From contig JAHLFP010000004.1 of assembly GCA_018883715.1 (NCBI GenBank), positions 1 to 39,172 on the forward strand: a DNA stretch of 39,172 nucleotides, in the 5' to 3' direction. Both the position numbers and the translations under genes were made by a program. Positions within the stretch are counted from its first letter, which is position 1. Each line of letters begins with the position of its first letter. The notes under the pieces were generated by a model. It worked only from the letters and a program-made list of their open reading frames with translations. It ran no database searches and had not been told where the DNA came from. Shown here in pieces: positions 32,370 through 38,475 of this stretch. The stretch comes from Candidatus Allofournierella pullistercoris (GTDB lineage: Bacteria; Bacillota; Clostridia; Oscillospirales; Ruminococcaceae).

Positions 32370-32459
32370 ATACACAGGAAGGAGTGACAAAACAGGGGGA
32401 TTTGCGATTTTGGCACGCCGGGGGTACCTGTGTATCGCAGCCCGTGCGCGAAGCACTCC
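32369..32459 (-). promoter_or_regulatory. Candidate switch element in the ssnA leader
   Basis: Three helices are possible in the RNA. Helix A: GATACACAGG (32436-32427) with CCTGTGTATC (32378-32369), 10 bp perfect. Helix B: TGCGAT (32439-32434) with ATCGCA (32408-32403). Helix C: GGAGTG (32459-32454) with CACTCC (32386-32381). A and B share bases and exclude each other; B nests inside C. A abuts the terminator stem. This two-state arrangement is typical of riboswitch or protein-dependent attenuators. The guanine-riboswitch core is absent, so the ligand class is unknown. Confidence 0.6.
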
Positions 32460-32495
32460 GTTACAGCTGTTTTGACAAAAGAATAAATAATGAAG

Positions 32496-32565
32496 GCCAT
32501 CCCAAGATGGCTGTGTTAAAAAAAGTACAAATCAATGGAAAATAGTACGGCCCAGGTGGCCGTAC
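32496..32565 (-). promoter_or_regulatory. Two 5' hairpins at the start of the ssnA leader
   Basis: GTACGGCC and GGCCGTAC (32545-32565) form a perfect 8-bp stem near the predicted 5' end of the transcript. GCCATC-TTGG-GATGGC follows near 32498-32513. Both lie upstream of the switch element. They could protect the 5' end or be part of the sensor. Confidence 0.5.
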
Positions 32566-32569
32566 CCCC

Positions 32570-32599
32570 AGTATAGCAAAGTAAAGACGGGATATGCAA
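32570..32599 (-). promoter_or_regulatory. Promoter of the purine catabolism operon
   Basis: On the minus strand TTGCAT and TATACT are separated by 18 bases; the -10 is extended by TGC (TGCTATACT). The predicted start near 32563 gives a leader of about 290 nt before ssnA. Confidence 0.65.
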
Positions 32600-32805
32600 G
32601 GAAAAAAACTAAAAAGGCTGGAATTCTATTTTTTAGATAAATTAAGGGGCAGTTCTTTGTGTACAATGGCGAAAGACTGCACAAATCAAGGAAAAAAGGG
32701 TGGGTGAATTGGACAAAAAAGCGGTGTTTGTTTTGGTGATGTTGGTTATAGCAATAAAAACACAGCGATGAAAAAAGAAAAAATCTCCCCTTAAAATATT
32801 GCGTC

Positions 32806-32820
32806 ACCCGGAGGCGTGTT
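32806..32820 (-). repeat. Single dispersed repeat copy
   Basis: ACCCGGAGGCGTGTT is the reverse complement of the ACACGCTTCCGGGT core found at 1008-1175 (one to two differences). It lies alone in AT-rich intergenic sequence upstream of the purine promoter. Nothing else is recognised between 32600 and 32855. Confidence 0.5.
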
Positions 32821-32854
32821 TGATTGATTTTTGGGGAAATACCTGCAAAAAAGC

Positions 32855-32894
32855 ATAAAAAAGACCCCCGGATGATGTGCAGTCAAACCGGGGG
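32855..32894 (-). terminator. Terminator of the candidate ncRNA
   Basis: Read on the minus strand, CCCCCGG and CCGGGGG pair around a 16-base loop, followed by TCTTTTTTATG. It is directional for minus-strand transcripts only. Confidence 0.8.
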
Positions 32895-33072
32895 AGTGCC
32901 CACAACTGAGGATGAGAGAAATTCAGCTATTAAGAGGGCGAGGCTCAAATAAACAGGCGGTGCGGCCGCCTGGCACAGCCCTTGAGCAGGACGGTGCAGA
33001 TACAAGGGGAGCCATGGAACGAATGGACTTCTCTCCAATACCAAAAAAGAGAAGGCGACATCCCCTTGCAGT
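32857..33072 (-). ncRNA. Candidate structured ncRNA, about 215 nt
   Basis: An extended -10 (TGTTATAAT, 33085-33077) and a terminator (32894-32855) bracket a region without a credible ORF. Predicted pairs in order are AACTG with CAGTT as closing stem; CAAGGGGA with TCCCCTTG enclosing CTTCTCT/AGAGAAG; and GCTCAA with TTGAGC enclosing the perfect CAGGCGG-CCGCA-CCGCCTG hairpin. This two-arm layout was not recognised as 6S RNA, SRP RNA, tmRNA or RNase P. It lies between the two-component operon and the purine operon, so a regulatory role is possible. It could be a divergent known RNA class. Confidence 0.55.
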
Positions 33073-33076
33073 TAAG

Positions 33077-33085
33077 ATTATAACA
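33077..33085 (-). promoter_or_regulatory. Extended -10 element of the candidate ncRNA
   Basis: TGTTATAAT on the minus strand matches an extended -10 (TGn plus consensus TATAAT). The -35 region (TTCATT/TCATTT) is weak. The predicted start is near 33071. Confidence 0.5.
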
Positions 33086-33280
33086 TATAATCCTGAGAAA
33101 AATGAAAGCTACGCACGAAAAAACGGTAAAATTGCACCAAAAGACGGTGAGATTCCCAATAAATCGACAGGTTTTTCGACTTGTTTACAGTAGGATACTG
33201 GCCCCCAGCAAATGCTTTTTATGAAAAAGGCTTTTTTGCGGGGCAATACAAAACAAATAGCAATAAACCTACAGTCTTGC

Positions 33281-34612
33281 TTAGGATGGTTCTGCTGATT
33301 GTTCCGGGCGAGGCAGGTGGTAAAACAGGGCAGTGGCGGTAAATTCCTCCCCCTGCCAGTCCACCGCAAAATCCCCCTCATGCCGCTCCAGCACCGCCTT
33401 TACATTCCGCAGGCCATAGCCATGGGCCAGAGAATCCTCCTTTTGGGTGGGAAAAAGCTCGGCGCCGCCACTCTGAGCGGGAGCTGGGGGCGCAGTGTTG
33501 CGCACCGACACAAGAAGTTCCTCCTCTTGCCACTGAATCCGTACCCAGATGTGCCGATGGCCCTTTACACGCTGGCAGGCTTCCAGCGCATTGTCCAGCA
33601 GATTGCACAGCAGGACGGACAGGTCCGCTTCCTCCAGCGCCAGCCCTTGCAGGTTGCACAGCCGCAGTTCCATCAAGGTGTCGTGCTGGCAGGCTATGGC
33701 AAACTTCTGGTTTAAAACCACATCCACCAGCACACTTCCAGTATGGGCCACCACAAGAGAAGGGGCAATCTGTTGCTGTACGCTGGCGATATACCGGCAG
33801 ACAGCATCGTCCTTGTTTTGTTCCGCAAGGCGATACAGGATGTTCAGGTGGTTTTTAAAATCGTGGCTTAACTGCCGCTGAGCGCCATAAGCGCCGGTCA
33901 GTTCACTGGAGTGTCGTTTTTGCAGTTCCAGTTGCTGGCTCAGCAGCAGGTTGTCCCGGCGCACGGTATGCCACAGGGTCAACTTGTCCAGTACCCAGGT
34001 CTGCAACAGGCACAGCCCCACAAGTCCGGTGCTAATGAATACGCTGATGGTCAACGGGGCGGCATATTCTTCCACCAAAAGATATACATAGGACACAAAG
34101 GTAAGGGTAAACAGGGGCAAAAAGCTACTCAAAAGCCAAGAATACGGGTTTTCCTCACCAGCTCCAAGGCGCAGTGCCAAATCCTTGTTCAGCAGAAAGG
34201 TGAGCAGCAGACACACGATGGCGGAGAGCAGTAAAAGGGGCGGGCTTTTTTCCAAGGAGTAGGCGGGCAGATGAAAGATACCTGCGGTGGTCAGTACCAC
34301 AATTCGCCGCACACAGACATCCAGCATGAGGTAAAACAGCACCCCGTACACCATCACATACCAGGGACTGTCATGGGTGTACCGGCCAAAGGCTACCAGA
34401 GAGATGGCAACGAGCAAAAACAGCACAAGGGGCGGAAGTGCCATCAGCCGAACCAGCACCAGCTCCCCAATCAGAACCAAAAACAGGCTGGGGATGAACA
34501 TCTTGCGATGGCGGCGGGGGGCGAAGGCATCGCACACCCGGACAAAGGTAATTAGTTGCAAAATATAAAGAAGACTGTTCTTTACCGTGTCAAGCCATAT
34601 GGGGTTCAGCAT
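33281..34612 (-). CDS. AgrC-like sensor histidine kinase (GHKL/HPK10)
   Basis: A 443-aa kinase with about six to seven N-terminal membrane segments (residues 1-200), a coiled-coil linker (LLSQQLELQKRHSS), the phospho-acceptor HDFKNHLNILYRL near 245, and a GHKL ATPase domain with LLCNLLDNALEAC and GYGLRNV. This is the AgrC/ComD/VirS-like class, often sensing peptides. No agrB or agrD peptide genes are in the window, so the signal is unknown. ATG 34612 overlaps the regulator gene by 7 bases with GAGAGAGG upstream. No clear terminator follows. It is fourth in an operon with Mo-accessory genes. Confidence 0.88.
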   Translation of the reverse strand: MLNPIWLDTVKNSLLYILQLITFVRVCDAFAPRRHRKMFIPSLFLVLIGELVLVRLMALPPLVLFLLVAISLVAFGRYTHDSPWYVMVYGVLFYLMLDVCVRRIVVLTTAGIFHLPAYSLEKSPPLLLLSAIVCLLLTFLLNKDLALRLGAGEENPYSWLLSSFLPLFTLTFVSYVYLLVEEYAAPLTISVFISTGLVGLCLLQTWVLDKLTLWHTVRRDNLLLSQQLELQKRHSSELTGAYGAQRQLSHDFKNHLNILYRLAEQNKDDAVCRYIASVQQQIAPSLVVAHTGSVLVDVVLNQKFAIACQHDTLMELRLCNLQGLALEEADLSVLLCNLLDNALEACQRVKGHRHIWVRIQWQEEELLVSVRNTAPPAPAQSGGAELFPTQKEDSLAHGYGLRNVKAVLERHEGDFAVDWQGEEFTATALFYHLPRPEQSAEPS

Positions 34613-35328
34613 GATTCCTCTCTCGCTTTCCAAAGTAAGAATTCCCTTTGCAGGTCACGAAACAAGGGTTTGCTCACCGGGATGGTTTGCCCGGTGGAGA
34701 GGATGACAGTGTAGTTCAAAAAGCGCTTCACTACCCAGAAATTCACAAGGAAACTTCGCTGAACCAGATGAAAATCACTGTCGGATAGCTCATTTGCCAG
34801 CTGGCCAAGGCTGGTGTTGCAGACCAGTTTTTCCTGAGTGGGGTTGATAAAGTGGGCAATTACATGGTGACCGCTGGCTTCAAAATAGGCAACCGAGGGC
34901 AGCGCTACCTCCACATCCTGCCCACCACTGCGCAGCAGGATGGTTTGGTTTTTGGGGTGAAGCTGCTCCCAAAGTGCCTGCATGCAGGGGGCAAAGGTTT
35001 GGCTCAGTTGCTCCTTTAAAAGATAGCGAAAGGCGGACACCTGATACCCCTGAGGGGCATAGTCCAGATGGTTGGACACAAAGATAATCCGGGTGGTGGG
35101 GTGCTGTTGCTTCAATTGCTCTGCCAGGGCAAGACCGCTGACCTTTGGCATCTCCACGTCCAGAAACACCGCATCGTAATGGTTGCAAGCAAGCGCATCC
35201 GAAAACTCCGGCGCACTCCCGAAACAGTCCACCGGGAAGCGCAGGTCCTTTTGTGCTAAAAACGTTTGAATCAGCTGTGCAACCTGACGCAGATAGGCCG
35301 GCTGGTCGTCACACACCGCAAATCGCAA
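34606..35328 (-). CDS. LytTR-type response regulator (AgrA/ComE-like)
   Basis: A 240-aa regulator. The receiver domain (residues 1-120) has acidic residues in CDDQ and the phospho-Asp in DAVFLDVEMP near 56. The LytTR DNA-binding domain is at 140-235 (HVIAHF and FHLVQRSFLVN). It pairs with the overlapping AgrC-like kinase. The start is TTG 35328, with AGGAGG eight bases upstream. LytTR proteins bind direct repeats about 21-22 bp apart; none stood out in nearby promoters. It follows the MobA-like gene by 13 bases, so the signalling pair is co-transcribed with molybdenum cofactor genes. Confidence 0.9.
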   Translation of the reverse strand: MRFAVCDDQPAYLRQVAQLIQTFLAQKDLRFPVDCFGSAPEFSDALACNHYDAVFLDVEMPKVSGLALAEQLKQQHPTTRIIFVSNHLDYAPQGYQVSAFRYLLKEQLSQTFAPCMQALWEQLHPKNQTILLRSGGQDVEVALPSVAYFEASGHHVIAHFINPTQEKLVCNTSLGQLANELSDSDFHLVQRSFLVNFWVVKRFLNYTVILSTGQTIPVSKPLFRDLQREFLLWKAREESC

Positions 35329-35341
35329 ACAAATCTCCTCC

Positions 35342-35956
35342 TCAAAACGGTTGTGGGCCTTGGGCCGGCTTTGCCGCAGCGGGAAGCTGAGCCAGCCGCT
35401 CCAATGCCTGGGGGGTGTCCACGTCCCAAAGCTCCCATTCCCACTGGGCCTGGGTAAGGCGCACCAGATGGGGGTTGTTCAGGATGACCACGCCGCCCCC
35501 TTTTTTAGGGGGCAGACAGCAAAGCTGGTCAAACAGATGGGCGGGGAACAGCACCGGGCTTTGTCCCTGATCCCCCCAGGCAAGGCGGTGGATGCAGTTC
35601 GGTTCCTGTGCAAAGGCATCCGCCAGACGCCGCAAACTGTCTGGCTGACACAGGGGCTGGTCCCCCGGCAGGAACATACATCCATCCACCCCCTGCATGG
35701 ACTGCAAGGCCAGGCGGATAATCTCGTTTCGTGCCTCCAAATTGTGGAGCAACACCGGCAAGCCCTGCTTTTTTGCCAGCTGTTCCACTTCTGGATGGCG
35801 GGTTACCACCAAAAGGCGGTCAAATTTATCCCTTGGCACACAGGCCAGGCTGTACTCCATCATGCAGCCCCCTGGCAGGGGCGCAAGCAGTTTGTTGGAG
35901 CCAAAGCGCCGTCCCTGTCCGCTTGCCATCCAGATGCATCCCAATACCGGCTTCAT
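35342..35956 (-). CDS. MobA/YgfJ-like molybdenum cofactor nucleotidyltransferase
   Basis: A 204-aa NTP-transferase-fold protein. The nucleotide motif reads MASGQGRRFGSNKLL near residue 8, and FLPGDQPLC near 95 is the metal-binding Asp motif. This matches the YgfJ/MocA group, which attaches CMP or GMP to molybdopterin for hydroxylases such as XDH, and is a regular partner of selenium-dependent hydroxylase systems. ATG 35956 overlaps the ModE-like stop by 4 bases. It likely completes the cofactor of the XDH encoded nearby. CMP versus GMP preference cannot be told from the sequence by eye. Confidence 0.87.
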   Translation of the reverse strand: MKPVLGCIWMASGQGRRFGSNKLLAPLPGGCMMEYSLACVPRDKFDRLLVVTRHPEVEQLAKKQGLPVLLHNLEARNEIIRLALQSMQGVDGCMFLPGDQPLCQPDSLRRLADAFAQEPNCIHRLAWGDQGQSPVLFPAHLFDQLCCLPPKKGGGVVILNNPHLVRLTQAQWEWELWDVDTPQALERLAQLPAAAKPAQGPQPF

Positions 35957-36339
35957 CGTTTTGCAGTTCGCTTGCTTCCGTCGGGATAATAGCAACCCGG
36001 CTGGAAGCTGGCAAAATGCAGGGCAAACAGGCTTTCACAGGACTGCTCACAGGCGGCAGTGTAGGCCTCGTAGCGCATCATCAGCTCCCGTGCCGCATCG
36101 GTCAGGGTGGAACCGCCGCCCCCCTTGCCGCCAATGTACCGACTTGTCAAGGAGCAACCCAGGTACTCCTCCGCCTGTCGCATTAGGCTTAGGGCTTTGG
36201 TGTACGCCATCCCCATCCGCTGGGCGGAAGCCCGCAGGCTTCCCAGTTCCTCGATGCCCTGAAGAAGCTGGTAGGGGCCACTGCCAAAAAAGCGTCGCCC
36301 CTCTTCGTCGCAAAGCTGTAAAAATACCCGTGGTTTCAT
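35953..36339 (-). CDS. ModE-like winged-helix regulator
   Basis: A 128-aa protein holding only the ModE N-terminal DNA-binding domain, residues 15-110: GPYQLLQGIEELGSLRASAQRMGMAYTKA is a LysR/ModE-type winged helix, followed by RYIGGKGGGGSTLTDAA. It lacks the molbindin domains of full ModE, so molybdate sensing would need another partner or a different ligand. ATG 36339 follows GGAGGG. It is first in the operon ahead of the MobA-like gene and may regulate its own promoter and the divergent one. Confidence 0.85.
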   Translation of the reverse strand: MKPRVFLQLCDEEGRRFFGSGPYQLLQGIEELGSLRASAQRMGMAYTKALSLMRQAEEYLGCSLTSRYIGGKGGGGSTLTDAARELMMRYEAYTAACEQSCESLFALHFASFQPGCYYPDGSKRTAKR

Positions 36340-36389
36340 GGAAATACCCTCCTGTTCTGCCATAAAATGGTGCAAAGCCGAGAATCTCC

Positions 36390-36418
36390 TTGGCTTTTTA
36401 TTCTTATTGTAATATAAT
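36390..36418 (+). promoter_or_regulatory. Promoter of the 108-aa protein gene
   Basis: TTGGCT and TATAAT at 17-base spacing. The -10 is one base away from the -10 of the divergent ModE-operon promoter, so the two promoters cannot be used at the same time on one molecule. Confidence 0.6.
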
Positions 36419-36434
36419 TGGTACAGCGTTGCAA
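36406..36434 (-). promoter_or_regulatory. Promoter of the ModE-MobA-LytTR-AgrC operon
   Basis: Minus strand TTGCAA and TACAAT at 17-base spacing. The leader then contains AAGCC...GGCTT with an inner GAG/CTC pair, a possible hairpin or operator at about 36374-36397. Confidence 0.65.
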
Positions 36435-36501
36435 GGCTGGAGCAAGCACGGTCTGCAATCCAAAAACAAGGCAACAAACAAAGCCAAAGGAGGACGGCTC
36501 T

Positions 36502-36828
36502 ATGGTACGATTTTCCTACCCATTCTACCCCATGCAGTGGTATAAAAATAAGAATCCCGTGTCCGGAAATGCGGGCCTTTTTAACTATAAGGTACAGCGG
36601 CAGGAGGACAGCCTGGTGGCACATTACTGGCTGGGGGTCTGGTGCATGGAGAAAACAAAGGATGTATACAGCCAGTCCTTTCCTTTAAGCGAAGAGGGCT
36701 TACAGAAAGCGGTGCAGTGGCTGACCAATGCCTTTAAAGCCACCCCGGCAGATCAGCTGGAATCCCGGGATGCCTTCTTCACCACCCAGCCCTATACCCC
36801 ACCCAAGGAAAAACAACCGGAAGAATAA
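36502..36828 (+). CDS. Small soluble protein of unknown function
   Basis: A 108-aa protein I do not recognise. It is rich in aromatic residues (FSYPFYPMQWYKNKN), has a beta-like middle (LVAHYWLGVWCMEK) and a Pro/Lys/Glu-rich tail. No signal peptide or membrane segment. ATG 36502 follows AAAGGAGG at good spacing, and the gene has its own promoter and terminator, so it is very likely real. It is divergently paired with the ModE-like operon. Confidence 0.75.
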   Translation: MVRFSYPFYPMQWYKNKNPVSGNAGLFNYKVQRQEDSLVAHYWLGVWCMEKTKDVYSQSFPLSEEGLQKAVQWLTNAFKATPADQLESRDAFFTTQPYTPPKEKQPEE

Positions 36829-36862
36829 AAAATACGGCCTCAAAGGAGGCCGTATTTTTTTG
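36826..36862. terminator. Bidirectional terminator
   Basis: AAAATACGGCCTC pairs with GAGGCCGTATTTT around AAAG, with T-runs on both strands. It serves the 108-aa gene and the converging MATE gene. Confidence 0.93.
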
Positions 36863-36884
36863 CCCTCTCCACACAGGGAGGTAT

Positions 36885-38234
36885 TTATACCGTTTTAAGA
36901 TGCTTCCAGCCGCCTTTTTTCCAGCGCAGGAAAAAGACGATGGCTCGCACGTTTTCGTCCAGGGCATAGGCAATCCAGATGCCCAAAAGCCCCAGGTTAA
37001 ACACAATGCCCAGCAGATAGGCAACACCCACAGCGATAACCCACTGGCTGATGATGCCCACGGTGACGGGGTATTTCACATCGCCCACCGCTTGCAGGTT
37101 GCGCACCAGCACGATGTTAAAGCACCGACCGATTTCCAGGACAATCTCCACCAAAAACACCTGCTGACCCAGTGCAATGACTGCCGGGTCGTCGGAAAAC
37201 AGGCTGAACAGCGGTTTTGCAAAGATAGCCATCAGAACCGTGATGGTCAGGGTAATGGGGGTAAAGGTGCGCAGAACCAGGCGATTAATCCGGTCTGCCA
37301 ACTCGTGGTCCTTTGCTCCGATGCAGTAGCCCACCAGAATCGCCGCCGCCTGGCTCACTGCACTGATGAGCATATAGCACACCTGGGCGAACATATTGCT
37401 GTACATACGGGCGGTAACGGCAAAGGTGCCCATCATGTTTACAAACACAAGGCTGGCGGACTGGGACAGGTTATAGGAAAGTCCCTCGCCTCCCGCAGGC
37501 AGACCGATGGCCAGAAGCCGCTTCAAAAGGGAGGTGGGGAAGGGCTTCAGCACCGACAGCCGGATGGATGCACCAGGCACCGAGCGAAAAAAGGCCACCA
37601 TCAGCATCACCATGCCGGCCAGACGGCACAGGCTGGTGGACAAAGCCGCACCAGAAGCACCCATCTGGGGCAGGGGGCCAAGGCCGTGGATAAACATGCT
37701 GTTGCCCACCACATTGATGATGTTAATCAGTCCGGTGCTGAGCATGATAACCGTCATTCGGGCATGGGCACGCAAAAAGGCGCTGAATGTCAGCATCAGT
37801 GCCTGAAAAGGCAGGCTCAGGGTGGAAATCAGCAGGTAACTGCGTGCTTCCGGCCGTGCTTCCATGGGCACCTGCATCAGCTGGAACAGGCCGTCCACTC
37901 CAAGCAAGAGCCCGGCGGAAATCACAAGGCTGATGATCAGGTTCATACCGGTGGCAAGGGTGTACACCTGCTGAACCCGGTCCGGCTCTCGTGCCCCCAG
38001 GTATTGGCTGATCAGAATCGTAGCCGCAAGGCTGGTGACGCTGAAAGTCAAAATCAGGGTGTTCATAATCTGGTTGGCGTTGCCCACAGCGGCCACCGCC
38101 GTCTGGTTATAGTGGCTGAGCATAATCTGGTCGATGTTGCCCACCAGCATCTGGAGTAACAGCTCCACAAAAACAGGCCAGGTCATTGCCAGCAAGGAAA
38201 ACTCCTGCCCGGCCACTTGGATGCGATATTTCAT
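36885..38234 (-). CDS. MATE-family multidrug/metabolite efflux transporter
   Basis: A 449-aa membrane protein with about 12 segments in two six-helix halves. Family signs are MLVGNIDQIMLSHYNQTAVAA near residue 28, ISQYLGAREPDRV near 82, and the mirrored GYCIGAKDHELADR in the second half. MATE proteins export cationic compounds using Na+ or H+ gradients; the substrate is unknown. ATG 38234 follows AAAGGGGG; the ORF track's extra 13 codons lie in the leader. Monocistronic. Confidence 0.92.
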   Translation of the reverse strand: MKYRIQVAGQEFSLLAMTWPVFVELLLQMLVGNIDQIMLSHYNQTAVAAVGNANQIMNTLILTFSVTSLAATILISQYLGAREPDRVQQVYTLATGMNLIISLVISAGLLLGVDGLFQLMQVPMEARPEARSYLLISTLSLPFQALMLTFSAFLRAHARMTVIMLSTGLINIINVVGNSMFIHGLGPLPQMGASGAALSTSLCRLAGMVMLMVAFFRSVPGASIRLSVLKPFPTSLLKRLLAIGLPAGGEGLSYNLSQSASLVFVNMMGTFAVTARMYSNMFAQVCYMLISAVSQAAAILVGYCIGAKDHELADRINRLVLRTFTPITLTITVLMAIFAKPLFSLFSDDPAVIALGQQVFLVEIVLEIGRCFNIVLVRNLQAVGDVKYPVTVGIISQWVIAVGVAYLLGIVFNLGLLGIWIAYALDENVRAIVFFLRWKKGGWKHLKTV

Positions 38235-38302
38235 CTCGTATCCCCCTTTAAAACTTGGATTGTCCTGCCCCATTGGCAGAACATGGCTTTCATTCGCACA
38301 CC

Positions 38303-38331
38303 ATTATAGCACAACCGAAAACCCCAGCGAA
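38303..38331 (-). promoter_or_regulatory. MATE gene promoter
   Basis: Minus strand TATAAT preceded by TGC (extended -10), with TTCGCT 17 bases upstream. Confidence 0.55.
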
Positions 38332-38387
38332 AGAGTGAATTTCTCCTGTGTTTCTGCCGCTATTGGGCGCACAATTTGGAAGATTAT

Positions 38388-38430
38388 ACAAAGAAACCCC
38401 CAGCACCGACCAAGAAGCCGATGCTGGGGG
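38388..38430 (-). terminator. clpB terminator
   Basis: On the minus strand CCCCCAGCATCGGC and GTCGGTGCTGGGGG form a 14-bp stem with two wobble/mismatch positions and a 6-base loop, followed by TTTCTTTG. Confidence 0.85.
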
Positions 38431-38475
38431 CAAAACAGGGGAGTGCATCTTGAAAGATGCGCTTTTTAAAAGGGA

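Noticed and set aside
32243-32545. A 100-aa plus-strand ORF
   Set aside because: It is antisense to the ssnA start and leader structures and has no ribosome site or family motif.
33075-33110. Purine (guanine/adenine) riboswitch beginning TATAATCCTGAG
   Set aside because: The similarity is limited to a few bases; the conserved loops and GTTTCTAC segment are missing, and it points away from the purine operon.
32912-33193. A 93-aa plus-strand ORF
   Set aside because: No family resemblance, poor ribosome site, and it overlaps the stems of the candidate ncRNA on the other strand.
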